Notes: generated by a model not told the origin, from the letters alone. A DNA stretch of 64,000 nt from an uncultured Clostridia bacterium (GCA_944362555.1 CALVTL010000004.1:1-64000), one strand, 5' to 3'; shown: positions 45,669-54,070, counted from the first letter of the stretch. Translations and numbers: made by a program.

Positions 45669-45697
45669 TTGCAATCGGCTGAAAAATGTGGTATACT
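45669..45697 (+). promoter_or_regulatory. Promoter of the 45704 gene, leaderless
   Basis: TTGCAA (45669-45674), 17-base spacer, TATACT (45692-45697), then six bases to the ATG and no ribosome site. It overlaps the end of the nitrilase-like gene. Confidence 0.78.
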
Positions 45698-45703
45698 CTT
45701 GCC

Positions 45704-46411
45704 ATGAGCAACGCCATCGACTTTATTTCCGCCTATAACACCATTGATTCCAAGCTGCGCGCCATCTACCGCGGGCGCGGCAATCTGCAGTTTTCCGACC
45801 TCGTCCGCCGCTGCGCCGAATTCAACAACACGGTGCGCAAGTATGAGGAGGATCTGCTGCTGTGCGCCAAGCTGCGCAACGTCATCGTGCACGACAGCAA
45901 CAAGGACCGCATCATCGCCGAACCCTGCGACGATATGACGCAGCTCATCTGCCACGTCGCCGAGCTGTTGAGCCGCCCGCCCCGCCTCGCCGTCTTAAAG
46001 GATAAGAACGTCACGGGCATCGACGGGGACGCCACGCTCGCCGACGCACTCGTGCGCATCGCGCAGACCAACTATTCCAATCTCCCCGTCTACCGTAAGG
46101 GCAGGATGCTGGGCATCCTCAACAACCGCCGCCTCGTGCGCGTCATGGGGCAGGCGCTCGAGAAAGGGGAGGACATGGACGAATTCCTCACGACGCCCTG
46201 TTCGGACGTCCTGCGGGAGGAGGACATGAACAGGTTCTACCGCGTGCTGGGCAAAAAGAACACGGTGCAGGAGGCGATCGATGCCTTTGAGGACAACCGC
46301 AAACTCCTCGCCGTCGTCGTCACGGAAAACGGCTATGCGGGGGACACCATCGTCAATCTCCTCACCAGTGCCGACATTCCCATGCTCATGCGCATTCTCG
46401 AAGAGGGGTAA
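45704..46411 (+). CDS. HEPN-like domain fused to CBS pair, copy 1
   Basis: 235 residues. The N-terminal 90 residues are helical and contain KLRNVIVHD, where R58 and H63 fit the Rx4-6H motif of HEPN ribonuclease-type domains with the usual polar residue after Arg. Then follow AEPCDDMTQ and a CBS pair (about 95-230, e.g. GRMLGILNNRRLVRVM and VVVTENGYAGDTIVNLLT) that may bind an adenosine nucleotide. A paralogue with the same layout is at 51674. No antitoxin partner is evident next to it. Function not known; HEPN assignment is by eye. Confidence 0.6.
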   Translation: MSNAIDFISAYNTIDSKLRAIYRGRGNLQFSDLVRRCAEFNNTVRKYEEDLLLCAKLRNVIVHDSNKDRIIAEPCDDMTQLICHVAELLSRPPRLAVLKDKNVTGIDGDATLADALVRIAQTNYSNLPVYRKGRMLGILNNRRLVRVMGQALEKGEDMDEFLTTPCSDVLREEDMNRFYRVLGKKNTVQEAIDAFEDNRKLLAVVVTENGYAGDTIVNLLTSADIPMLMRILEEG

Positions 46412-46412
46412 G

Positions 46413-46442
46413 AAAAAAGCGGACATAAGTGTCCGCTTTTTT
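46413..46442. terminator. Bidirectional terminator
   Basis: A perfect 13-bp stem (46413-46425 with 46430-46442, loop TAAG) with A6 and T6 ends between convergent genes. Confidence 0.92.
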
Positions 46443-46465
46443 GATGACGTTATGGATTTTTCGGG

Positions 46466-47335
46466 TCATTTGAGCGCGCGGGTCGCCGTGACGGCGAGCG
46501 CGCCCGGTCCGATGTGGCAGGACACGGAGAGGGAGAGGGGGTCGACGTAGACGACGGAAAGGTCGGGAAAGACGGTCTCCAATTCCTGTTTGAAGAGCTC
46601 CGCCTCGGCGGCGCTGTCGGTATGCGCGATGGAGAGCGTCATTTCGCCCGCCGCACGCAGGGGCGCGAAGCGCGTTTCAAGGTCGTGCTTTACGGCGCCG
46701 ATCATCTCCTGTTTCGCCTGCTTGAAGGAGAGCACCTTTTTGTAGGCGTCGAGCTTTTCGCCCTGGATCTGCAGAACGGGCTTGATGCGCAAAATGGAGC
46801 CGACGAGGGCTGCGGCGGGGGTGAGCCGTCCGCCCTTTTTCAGATATTTGAGGGTGTCGAGGGAGATATAGATGCTCGAATCGTGCGCGGTCTGTTCGAG
46901 ATACTCCTTGATCTCCGCGGCGGAACAGCCCTTTTCGGCGAGCTTCATTGCGTCGATCGCGCTCTGTTTGAGCGTGACGGAGATGCGCTGATTGTCCACG
47001 ACCTGCACCCGTCCGCCATAGTCCTTTGCAAGGTTCTGCGCCGTGTGGCAGGTCTCCGAGAGGCCGCTCGACATGGGGATGTGCACGATCTCGTCGTACT
47101 CTTTGAGAAGTTCGTCCCAGAGCTCGGTGACCGCCGTGACGGAGGGCTGCGAGGTGGATACGGTCGCGTTTCCGCGCAGGTGCTCGTAGAACTCCTGCTG
47201 CGTGAGGTTGATGTCCTCGTAGTACTCTTCGCCATCGATCAGAAAGGGCATCGGGATGACGGAAAGCCCCAGCTTTTTCGCCTCCGCCTGCGTGATGCCG
47301 CTGTTGGAATCGGTGACGACCCTGATTTTCGACAT
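46466..47335 (-). CDS. DegV family fatty-acid-binding protein, copy 2
   Basis: 289 residues from the ATG at 47335 with GGAGA upstream. Same family as the 44027 gene but a different branch: VVTDSNSGITQAEAKKLGLSVIPMP, HIPMSSGLSETCHTA, and LKKGGRLTPAAALVGSILRIKPVL. Two FakB-like proteins commonly differ in the fatty acid they carry (saturated or unsaturated), which may be so here. Confidence 0.93.
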   Translation of the reverse strand: MSKIRVVTDSNSGITQAEAKKLGLSVIPMPFLIDGEEYYEDINLTQQEFYEHLRGNATVSTSQPSVTAVTELWDELLKEYDEIVHIPMSSGLSETCHTAQNLAKDYGGRVQVVDNQRISVTLKQSAIDAMKLAEKGCSAAEIKEYLEQTAHDSSIYISLDTLKYLKKGGRLTPAAALVGSILRIKPVLQIQGEKLDAYKKVLSFKQAKQEMIGAVKHDLETRFAPLRAAGEMTLSIAHTDSAAEAELFKQELETVFPDLSVVYVDPLSLSVSCHIGPGALAVTATRALK

Positions 47336-47377
47336 ATTGTTCTCCAATCTTTTTATTTCATTTATTGAACTAATTTC

Positions 47378-47406
47378 ATTATAGCCCATCGCGCGGGGAA
47401 AGTCAA
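47378..47406 (-). promoter_or_regulatory. Promoter of the 46466 gene
   Basis: TTGACT (47406-47401), 17-base spacer, TATAAT (47383-47378). Confidence 0.85.
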
Positions 47407-47450
47407 CAGAAATCGGCGGCGCGTTCTGCGAAAATTCCTCCTGTCTCACA

Positions 47451-47479
47451 TTGACATTTTTCGTGCCAAATAGTATAAT
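47451..47479 (+). promoter_or_regulatory. Promoter of nfnAB
   Basis: TTGACA (47451-47456), 17-base spacer, TATAAT (47474-47479). Confidence 0.88.
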
Positions 47480-47514
47480 ATTTCATGCAAGCCAATTTGA
47501 AGGAGCAAAAGAGT

Positions 47515-48357
47515 ATGTTCGAGATCGTCAGAAAGGAGGCGCTCAATCCCACCGTCATGCGGATGGACATCAAGGCGCCCCTTGTAGCCAAAAAGGCGAA
47601 GGCGGGGCAGTTCGTCATCCTGCGCGCCGACGAGCGCGGCGAGCGCATCCCGCTCACCGTTGCGGGGTGCGACAGGGAGGTGGGCACCGTTACCATCATC
47701 TTCCAGATCGTGGGCGGCGCGACGATGACGCTTGCAACGCTCAAAGAGGGCGGCTGCGTTGCCGATTTTGTCGGCCCGCTCGGCACGCCAACCCACATCG
47801 AGGGATTGAAAAAGGTCGCCGTCGTCGGCGGCGGCGTGGGCTGCGCCATCGCGTTGCCCGTCGCAAGGGCGCTGCATGAACAGGGGTGCGAAGTCACTTC
47901 CATCGTCGGGTTCCGTAGCCGCGACCTCGTCATTCTGGAGGACGAGTTCCGCGCGGTGAGCAAGCACTTTTATATGATGACGGACGACGGTTCGTACGGC
48001 GAGAAGGGCAACGTGTGCGTGCCCCTCGGAAAACTTCTTGCGGGCGGCGAACAGTTCGACGAAGTCATCACCATCGGACCGCTCGTTATGATGAAATTCG
48101 TCGCGGCGGCGACCAAGCCGTACGGCATCAAGACGGTCGCCAGCATGAACCCCATCATGATCGACGGAACTGGGATGTGCGGCTGCTGCCGCGTCACGGT
48201 GGGCGGCGAGATGAAGTTCGCCTGCGTGGACGGACCCGACTTCGACGCGCACCTCATCGACTTCGACGAGGCGATGAAGCGTTCGCGCACCTATGTCGAA
48301 TTTGAGGCAAAGGCGCGCGAGAAACACTGCAATCTGTTCAAAAAGGAGGTGGAGTGA
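47515..48357 (+). CDS. nfnA: NADH-dependent ferredoxin:NADP+ oxidoreductase, alpha subunit
   Basis: 280 residues from the ATG at 47515; an earlier ATG at 47485 lacks a ribosome site, whereas GAAGGAG precedes this one. NfnA carries FAD (domain with GQFVILRADERGERIPLTV), the NAD-binding VVGGGVGCAIALP and a [2Fe-2S] cluster held by TGMCGCCRVTVGG plus a later Cys. With NfnB it bifurcates electrons between NADH, ferredoxin and NADPH. It complements the Rnf complex found 15 kb away. Confidence 0.93.
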   Translation: MFEIVRKEALNPTVMRMDIKAPLVAKKAKAGQFVILRADERGERIPLTVAGCDREVGTVTIIFQIVGGATMTLATLKEGGCVADFVGPLGTPTHIEGLKKVAVVGGGVGCAIALPVARALHEQGCEVTSIVGFRSRDLVILEDEFRAVSKHFYMMTDDGSYGEKGNVCVPLGKLLAGGEQFDEVITIGPLVMMKFVAAATKPYGIKTVASMNPIMIDGTGMCGCCRVTVGGEMKFACVDGPDFDAHLIDFDEAMKRSRTYVEFEAKAREKHCNLFKKEVE

Positions 48358-48358
48358 G

Positions 48359-49753
48359 ATGCCCAAGTTCAACATGGACCCCAAAAAACATCCCATGCCT
48401 TCGCAGGAGCCCCTCGTCCGCAATAAAAATTTCAAGGAGGTCGCCCTCGGCTATGACGAGGCGACCGCTGTGGAGGAGGCAAAGCGCTGCCTGAACTGCA
48501 AAAACAAGCCCTGCGTCGCGGGTTGTCCCGTGGCGGTGGACATCCCCGCCTTCATTGCGCTCGTCGCGGAGGGGAAGTTTGAGGAGGCGTATGAGGTCAT
48601 CGCGCGCACGTCCTCCCTGCCCGCCGTCTGCGGCAGAGTCTGCCCGCAGGAGACGCAGTGCGAGGGCAAGTGCACGCGCGGCATCAAGGGCGAGCCTGTC
48701 GGCATCGGAAGGCTGGAGCGTTTCGTCGCCGACTATCACATGGCGCATTCCTCCGCGCCCGCCAAAAAGCCGCAGCCGAACGGGCACAAGGTCGCCGTAG
48801 TCGGCTCGGGCCCCGCGGGGCTCACCTGCGCGGGCGATCTTGCCAAGCTCGGCTATGACGTCACCGTGTTCGAGGCGCTGCACGTCGCGGGCGGCGTCCT
48901 CGTGTACGGCATTCCCGAATTCCGTCTGCCCAAGGCGATCGTGCAAAAGGAAGTGGACGGCTTAAAGGCGCTCGGCGTGAAGATCGAGACGGATTCCGTC
49001 ATCGGGCGCGTGCTCACCATTGAGGAGCTCAAAGAGGAATACGGCTTCGAGGCGGTGTTCCTCGGAACGGGCGCCGGGCTTCCCCGTTTCATGGGCATCC
49101 GGGGCGAGGGCGCCAAGGGGGTGTTCTCCGCCAATGAATATCTCACCCGCACCAATCTCATGAAGGCGTACGAGGAGGGGAGCGAAACGCCCATCCTGCA
49201 CGCGAAGAAGGTGGCGGTCGTCGGCGGCGGGAATGTCGCGATGGACGCGGCGCGCTGCGCAAAGCGTTTGGGTGCGGAGACGGTGTACATCGTCTACCGC
49301 CGTTCGGAGGCGGAGCTGCCCGCCCGCCGTGAGGAGGTGGAGCACGCCAAGGAGGAGGAGATCGTCTTCCGCCTGCTCACCAATCCCGTGGAAATTCTGA
49401 CGGATGCGGACGACAACGTGACGGGGCTGCGCTGCATCCGCATGGAGCTGGGCGAACCGGACGCCTCGGGGCGCCGCCGTCCCGTCGAAGTCGCGGGCAG
49501 TGAGTTCGAGATGGAGGTGGACTGCGTCATCATGGCGTTGGGCACGTCGCCCAATCCGCTCATCAAGCAGACGACGCCCGGACTTGCCACGCAGCGCCGC
49601 GGGGAGATCGTCGCCGACGAGAACGGCAAGACGAGCCTTGACGGCGTCTATGCGGGCGGCGACGCCGTGACGGGCGCCGCGACCGTCATCCTTGCGATGG
49701 GCGCGGGCAAGACGGCTGCAAAAGCCATCGACGAATATCTCCGCAGCAAATAA
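48359..49753 (+). CDS. nfnB: NADH-dependent ferredoxin:NADP+ oxidoreductase, beta subunit
   Basis: 464 residues, starting one base after the nfnA stop with GGAGGTGGAG. The N-terminal iron-sulfur region (CLNCKNKPCVAGCP and CGRVCPQETQCEGKC) precedes two nucleotide-binding folds (VVGSGPAGLTCAGDLA for FAD, VVGGGNVAMDAARCA for NADPH). The same layout is seen in the small subunit of glutamate synthase, but the partner gene here is nfnA and not a gltB, which decides the call. Confidence 0.93.
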   Translation: MPKFNMDPKKHPMPSQEPLVRNKNFKEVALGYDEATAVEEAKRCLNCKNKPCVAGCPVAVDIPAFIALVAEGKFEEAYEVIARTSSLPAVCGRVCPQETQCEGKCTRGIKGEPVGIGRLERFVADYHMAHSSAPAKKPQPNGHKVAVVGSGPAGLTCAGDLAKLGYDVTVFEALHVAGGVLVYGIPEFRLPKAIVQKEVDGLKALGVKIETDSVIGRVLTIEELKEEYGFEAVFLGTGAGLPRFMGIRGEGAKGVFSANEYLTRTNLMKAYEEGSETPILHAKKVAVVGGGNVAMDAARCAKRLGAETVYIVYRRSEAELPARREEVEHAKEEEIVFRLLTNPVEILTDADDNVTGLRCIRMELGEPDASGRRRPVEVAGSEFEMEVDCVIMALGTSPNPLIKQTTPGLATQRRGEIVADENGKTSLDGVYAGGDAVTGAATVILAMGAGKTAAKAIDEYLRSK

Positions 49754-49829
49754 AGTTTGATTTGGAAAAGCGCCGGCGCTCCCGAAGGACGGCAGGGGAT
49801 TTTCCGCAAAAACAGCATAACAAAAACAC

Positions 49830-49874
49830 AGCGCACGATATCTTGCGAGCAAGACAGTGCGCTGGTTTATTTTG
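49830..49874 (+). terminator. Terminator of nfnAB
   Basis: AGCGCAC (49830-49836) pairs with GTGCGCT (49857-49863), with CTTGC and GCAAG inside, followed by GGTTTATTTTG. Confidence 0.7.
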
Positions 49875-49911
49875 TCGTTGCGATAAGAAAAACGGGGACG
49901 GGGGAGAAGAC

Positions 49912-50358
49912 ATGACGATAAAGGAAATCGGATATTCGGAACGCGTCGCGGTCCGGTTGATCGCGCTTTCGGAAGAATGGGAGCGGGAAAATTCCTGTTA
50001 CGGTTATCGCAGAAACAGCGCGGACGACCTCAAAGAGAAACGCATCTTTGTTGCCGAGGACAACGATCTGATCTGCGGATATTTGTTCGGTCATCGCACA
50101 ACGACCGAGAAGGATACTTCAATTTATAAAGCGGGAACCTCGTGTTTTGAAATCGATGAGTTGTACGTCAAGGCGCAATATCGGAATCGCGGGGTCGGGA
50201 AAAAGCTGTTTCTTTACGCAGAAAAGGCGGTTTCGCCCGACGTTGACATGATCATGCTCACCGCAGCCGCCAAAAATTTCCGTGCGGTGCTGCATTTCTA
50301 TATCGATGAGCTTGGAATGGATTTTTGGAGCGCGCGCCTTTTCAAAAGGATCGGATGA
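49912..50358 (+). CDS. GNAT family N-acetyltransferase
   Basis: 148 residues from the ATG after GGGGGAG. The acetyl-CoA loop is YRNRGVGKKLFLYAE, preceded by FEIDELYVKAQ. It lacks recognisable substrate motifs but resembles aminoglycoside- or small-molecule-type GNATs. Its codon use is AT-richer than that of its neighbours, a hint of recent arrival. Convergent with another GNAT gene, to which it is only distantly similar. Confidence 0.87.
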   Translation: MTIKEIGYSERVAVRLIALSEEWERENSCYGYRRNSADDLKEKRIFVAEDNDLICGYLFGHRTTTEKDTSIYKAGTSCFEIDELYVKAQYRNRGVGKKLFLYAEKAVSPDVDMIMLTAAAKNFRAVLHFYIDELGMDFWSARLFKRIG

Positions 50359-50405
50359 ATTTTGCTCTTTATGGGGATCGCCGCCGCAAGCGCCGCTACA
50401 TAAAA

Positions 50406-50894
50406 TCATTTCGGAAGCCGTTTTTTCAGATAGCAGCAGTCCGTTTCCATCCCGCAGCGCGCATAGAGCGCAAGCGCGCGTTGATTGTAGGCGGAAACGC
50501 AGAGCTGCATCCATTCGCAGCCCTGTTCTGTGAAGTAGCGCTCCGCGCGGGCAAGGAGCGCCGTTCCGATGCCCTTGCCGCGCAGGGCTGCGGTCACGAC
50601 AAGGTCGCTGATAAAGCCGCATTTCGGACAGGCCGTCGTGAGTTTGCTCTCCTCGCCGCAGGTCGGGATGGTACAGATGACGACGCCGACGGGCGCGTCA
50701 TCCTCCATCGCGAGAAAGATCTTCCCCGAATGCTTTTGCACGGCGTTCAATGCGTGCGCGAAGTACCCGTCGCGGTAGGTGTCGCGCAGGACGATGATGC
50801 GGTAGGGGTCGATCGACGCGAGATGGCTCTGTAGTTCGACGAGCAGGTCTTTGACGGCGTCTTCATAGGCGGGCGTGTATTCGGCGATCTCCAT
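50406..50894 (-). CDS. GNAT family N-acetyltransferase
   Basis: 162 residues. The N-terminus IAEYTPAYEDAVKDLLVELQSHL is typical, and the acetyl-CoA loop reads LRGKGIGTALLARAERYF, then LCVSAYNQRALALYARCGM. Substrate unknown. It lies on the same strand and just downstream of the candidate large RNA at 50943-51533 and may be transcribed by read-through, since no clear promoter was found directly before it. Confidence 0.9.
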   Translation of the reverse strand: MEIAEYTPAYEDAVKDLLVELQSHLASIDPYRIIVLRDTYRDGYFAHALNAVQKHSGKIFLAMEDDAPVGVVICTIPTCGEESKLTTACPKCGFISDLVVTAALRGKGIGTALLARAERYFTEQGCEWMQLCVSAYNQRALALYARCGMETDCCYLKKRLPK

Positions 50895-50942
50895 GGGGCA
50901 GATGTTCTCCGTTGAGTAAATTTTTGAAATCGGACAAAGTAA

Positions 50943-50974
50943 GGGGCGTATCTTGCGATACGCCCCCGTTTTTT
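50943..50974. terminator. Hairpin terminator at the end of the candidate large RNA
   Basis: A perfect 10-bp stem (50943-50952 with 50957-50966). On the plus strand it is followed by CG and T6; on the minus strand only by TTACTTTG, so it is stronger in the plus direction but could end the RNA. Confidence 0.7.
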
Positions 50975-51533
50975 CATGGCGTTTATCATCATTTCGGTCG
51001 CTGATTCCGAAAAGTTCGATCTAAAGTCGTACTTACACTTTTCAACCTATCTTCCTTGCGTCTTGTTCGGTTGAACTCCTGGCTTTCGATCAGAAATTTC
51101 TTTCCCTTTTGCGCTCCGTTTTACCTTCTGCCTTCCGATGGGGGATCGTTTTCACATTTTCCACTTATGCGACTTTGTGGAACCTGCTTCATCGGTCTTT
51201 CATCTTATTGCTTCCGGCGGATGTTAAACCCATGCAACGAATGGAATTTCCTTTGGTTTTTGGTTTCCCTGTCTGTTTCCGTACGCGAAACTTCTCGTCT
51301 GCGGGTGGAATCCTTTTTCGTCTCTCAATCCGTTCCTTTTCCGTTCCCTCGCTTTTACTTTGCCTGCATCTTTTCTTTTTACTCTCTCATCTCTTCCCGT
51401 ACCGATCATACGATCGTCCCGCAGAGGATACGCTTTGAAATAAGATTTGAAAAGGAAATTTGCCTGCTTGGTTTGGCGTGTTCCCGTTCCATTCCTGTTT
51501 TGAGGAACTTCCTTGGGTCATTCCCTTGTTGTG
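50943..51533 (-). ncRNA. Candidate large structured non-coding RNA (about 590 nt)
   Basis: A near-consensus promoter on the minus strand (51566-51539) faces a stretch of about 590 bases with no credible reading frame on either strand. The minus-strand transcript would be purine-rich with A-rich loops, unlike the GC-rich coding neighbours. Local hairpins are easy to find: 51491-51508 (TTCCT/AGGAA), 51404-51415 (GATC/GATC), 51275-51291 (GTTTC/GAAAC) and 51159-51182 (TTCCAC/GTGGAA). It ends at the hairpin 50943-50966. Size and look resemble the ROOL class of large bacterial RNAs (about 580 nt) or OLE-like RNAs, but I cannot match a consensus by eye. It lies between the second HEPN-like/CBS gene and a GNAT gene. 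Confidence 0.65.
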
Positions 51534-51538
51534 CCTTC

Positions 51539-51566
51539 ATTATAGCATGGATTTTTAGTTTGTCAA
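51539..51566 (-). promoter_or_regulatory. Promoter of the candidate large RNA
   Basis: TTGACA (51566-51561), 16-base spacer, TATAAT (51544-51539), in an AT-rich stretch. Confidence 0.87.
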
Positions 51567-51673
51567 TAGTTTTGGTGAAAATATTTTTACTTTTTTGCAA
51601 CTTTTTTTCGTTTACCCGCATTTGCGCCGAAAATGGGCAAAATTGCCCCGAAAATGTGCCAAAAACGGGGAGA

Positions 51674-52414
51674 TCAGAACGTCTTGGCGTTGTAGCTTTC
51701 CAGAAAGCGGTTGATGCGGGGGAAGTCGGACGGGGTGACGATGGATAAAACCTTCTCGCCCAATACGCCGTTCTCGGTGACGATGACCGCAACGAGGTCC
51801 TTTCGCTCCTCAAAGGCAACGAACACTTCAAAGACGGTGGCGTCCTGACTCATGATGATGTATTTTTCCAGGTCGTAGTCGTGCAGGATGTCGCGGCAGA
51901 GGGTATGGTTGAAGAACTTTGCAAGGTCGTCGCCCGCCTTCACGCGCATCTCGATCTCCGAATACAGCCCGTAGCTGTTGATGACGCCCACCATCGTGCC
52001 GTGGTCGTAGACGATGAGCGTCTTCTGGCGGTGTTCGCGGAAGTTCTCTACGGCGGAGAGCACGGGCTTGTCGGCAAAGACAGAGGCGATTTTTTTGACT
52101 TTGATGGCGTCGATGAGGCGGGGCGGCTTGCACAGCAGCCCTTCGATGAACTCGATGTTCTGCACGACGTCGTCGCACGGAACGGCGATGACGGTCTCGT
52201 CCGCCGCGCCCGCCGCGCGGTGCACGATGGCGTTGCGCAGCTTTCCGTAGTCGATGAGCTCCGAACAGTACCGCCGCACGGTGATGTCCTCATCGCTGCA
52301 TTTTTTGACAAGGTCGGTGAAGTTCATGGCAGCCCGCGCGCCGTGGATGAGCTTGAGCTGTGCCTCGATGCGGTTATAACTTTGCAGAAACCGCGCTGCG
52401 TTGGATATATCCAT
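51674..52414 (-). CDS. HEPN-like domain fused to CBS pair, copy 2
   Basis: 246 residues from the ATG at 52414 with GGAGG upstream. It has the layout of the 45704 product: FLQSYNRIEAQLKLI, FTDLVKKC, and KLRNAIVH, in which R60 and H65 form the Rx4-6H pattern. AVPCDDVVQ follows, and then a CBS-like region from about residue 95 (MVGVINSYGLY, VIVTENGVLGEKVL). The two copies are clearly related but diverged, so the duplication is old. Directly downstream on the same strand lies the promoter of the candidate large RNA. Confidence 0.6.
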   Translation of the reverse strand: MDISNAARFLQSYNRIEAQLKLIHGARAAMNFTDLVKKCSDEDITVRRYCSELIDYGKLRNAIVHRAAGAADETVIAVPCDDVVQNIEFIEGLLCKPPRLIDAIKVKKIASVFADKPVLSAVENFREHRQKTLIVYDHGTMVGVINSYGLYSEIEMRVKAGDDLAKFFNHTLCRDILHDYDLEKYIIMSQDATVFEVFVAFEERKDLVAVIVTENGVLGEKVLSIVTPSDFPRINRFLESYNAKTF

Positions 52415-52430
52415 AACAACCTCCGCAAAC

Positions 52431-52459
52431 AGTATACCATATTTATGGTTGCTGCACAA
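52431..52459 (-). promoter_or_regulatory. Promoter of the second HEPN-like/CBS gene
   Basis: TTGTGC (52459-52454), 17-base spacer, TATACT (52436-52431). Confidence 0.7.
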
Positions 52460-52572
52460 GGGGGGAGGGGAAAATTCCTTGGAAAACGCGGTAGAATGCG
52501 GCATACTTCGCGCCCGTCCGACGCGTTCGGTCATGCTCCGCGCGCCGCAAACCTTTATAATGTCATAAGAAT

Positions 52573-53547
52573 ATGGTCGTCTATTGGGAGTACGCCTTTC
52601 TTGAAAACGCCGTGTTGGACGGCTTCCTGCTGCTGCTCGCTTTGAAGTGCGCGCGCATGAAGGTGCGCGCCCTGCGGCTTGCGGCAGCCGCCTGCGCGGG
52701 CGGGGCGTTCGCGGTCGCGTTCCCTCTGATGCGCCTTCCCGTGTGGGCGGCGTACGTCGTGAAGTTCGCGTTCGGCGGTGTTCTGTCGCTTCTGGCGGGG
52801 AGCGGAACGCGCGCGAAGAGGTACGCTCTTCTCGCCGTCTGCTTTTTTGCCGTCACCTTTCTCTTCGGCGGCGCCTTGACGGCGCTCTATGCGTTCTTCG
52901 GCATAGAAACTGCTGACGGGACAGGGTTTTATTTGGAGCGCGTTCCCGTTGCGCTGCTTGTCGGCACGTTCGGGCTTCTGGGTGCGGGGGTGATCGCGGC
53001 GGCGAAGGCGTTCTTCCGCTTCCGCGCCGTCGAACGGAACCTCATCCCCTGCAAATTGGAAAACGCGGGAAAAACCCTGTCCTGCACGGGGTTTTATGAC
53101 AGCGGAAACTGCCTCGCCTTTCAGGGAAAGCCCGTGTGCGTCATCTCCGCCGCGGGGGTGTTCGCCCTGTTCGGTGCCCATCCTTCGCCCGTCGGCAGGA
53201 TGCGTATTACCACGGTGAACGCAAGCCGCTCCTCGCCCGTCTTTTGCTGCGAGCGCCTTGTGGCGGGCGGCGCCGCGTTTGAGCACGTTCTGCTGACGGT
53301 GGGGGACGTCGGGGAGCGCTTTCAGATCATATTCAATCCCGCACTATCGGAGGGGGTCGATGAAACTGCTTTATTTTCTCAAAAATTGGCTCATGCGCCT
53401 CAAATCGGGCGAAAACGTCGTGCATTATCTGTGCGGAAGCGAGGCGCTCCCGCTGCCGCTCTCCCCGGAGGAGGAGGCGGAGCTGCTGAAAAAGCTGGAG
53501 GAGAACAGGGAGGCGGAGGAGGTCAAGGCGAAGCTCATCGAGCATAA
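52573..53547 (+). CDS. spoIIGA: Sigma-E processing peptidase SpoIIGA, with shifted C-terminus
   Basis: 324 residues as read. Five N-terminal membrane helices are followed by an aspartic-protease domain with the active site in GFYDSGNCL; SpoIIGA cleaves pro-sigma-E during sporulation. The natural end of the family (xxNPALS) is reached at about residue 256. After this the frame runs another 188 bases over sigE as low-complexity Gly/Ala/Arg sequence. One more G in the G5 run at 53352-53356 would give a stop (TGA) overlapping the sigE ATG, as other gene pairs here do. So either a frameshift or a sequence error is likely. TATAAT at 52556-52561 has no clear -35 box. Confidence 0.85.
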   Translation: MVVYWEYAFLENAVLDGFLLLLALKCARMKVRALRLAAAACAGGAFAVAFPLMRLPVWAAYVVKFAFGGVLSLLAGSGTRAKRYALLAVCFFAVTFLFGGALTALYAFFGIETADGTGFYLERVPVALLVGTFGLLGAGVIAAAKAFFRFRAVERNLIPCKLENAGKTLSCTGFYDSGNCLAFQGKPVCVISAAGVFALFGAHPSPVGRMRITTVNASRSSPVFCCERLVAGGAAFEHVLLTVGDVGERFQIIFNPALSEGVDETALFSQKLAHAPQIGRKRRALSVRKRGAPAAALPGGGGGAAEKAGGEQGGGGGQGEAHRA

Positions 53548-54070
53548 CCTGCGCCTTGTGGTGTATCTCTCGCGCAAGTTCGAGAACACGGGCGTCGACG
53601 CGGACGACCTCATCTCCATCGGCACCATCGGGCTCATCAAAGCCATCAACTCCTTCCGCACCGATAAAAATATCAAACTTGCGACGTACGCCTCGCGCTG
53701 CATCGAGAACGAGATCTTAATGTATCTGCGCCGCACGGTGAAGCTGAAGAGCGAAGTCTCCTTCGACGAGCCGCTCAACACCGATTTCGAGGGGAACGAG
53801 CTGCTCCTCTCCGATATTCTGGGCACGGACAGCGAGGCGGTGTACGGCGGCGTGGAGGCGAACGTCGAGAAGGAGCTCTTAAAAGAGGCGCTGAAAAAGC
53901 TGCCCGAGCGCGAGCGCCGCATCATGGATATGCGCTTCGGGTTGAGCGGAAGGGAGGAGATGACGCAAAAGGACGTCGCCGATGAGCTGGGCATTTCCCA
54001 GAGTTATATCTCCCGCCTGGAAAAAAAGATCATCGAGCGCCTCAAAAAAGAGATCTCCAAATTGGTGTGA
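53360..54070 (+). CDS. sigE: RNA polymerase sporulation sigma factor SigE
   Basis: 236 residues. The N-terminal pro-sequence (about 1-27) with [12 protein letters not shown] is where SpoIIGA cuts. Then follow region 2 ([53 protein letters not shown]) and region 4 ([34 protein letters not shown]). It directs early mother-cell transcription. The ribosome site GGAGGGGG is shared with the end of spoIIGA. Confidence 0.97.
   Translation: MKLLYFLKNWLMRLKSGENVVHYLCGSEALPLPLSPEEEAELLKKLEENREAEEVKAKLIEHNLRLVVYLSRKFENTGVDADDLISIGTIGLIKAINSFRTDKNIKLATYASRCIENEILMYLRRTVKLKSEVSFDEPLNTDFEGNELLLSDILGTDSEAVYGGVEANVEKELLKEALKKLPERERRIMDMRFGLSGREEMTQKDVADELGISQSYISRLEKKIIERLKKEISKLV

Noticed and set aside
47485..47515. 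Upstream ATG of nfnA
   Set aside because: It lies five bases after the -10 box without a ribosome site, whereas the ATG at 47515 follows GAAGGAG and gives the family's normal start. A leaderless longer form cannot be fully excluded.
48359..49753. Glutamate synthase small subunit (gltD)
   Set aside because: Same domain layout, but there is no large subunit nearby and the partner gene is nfnA, so NfnB fits better.
51056..51748. 230-residue plus-strand ORF over the candidate large RNA
   Set aside because: Composition is Phe/Ser/Cys-rich nonsense, no ribosome site, no family, and it runs past the end of the minus-strand gene at 51674; the strong promoter faces the other way.
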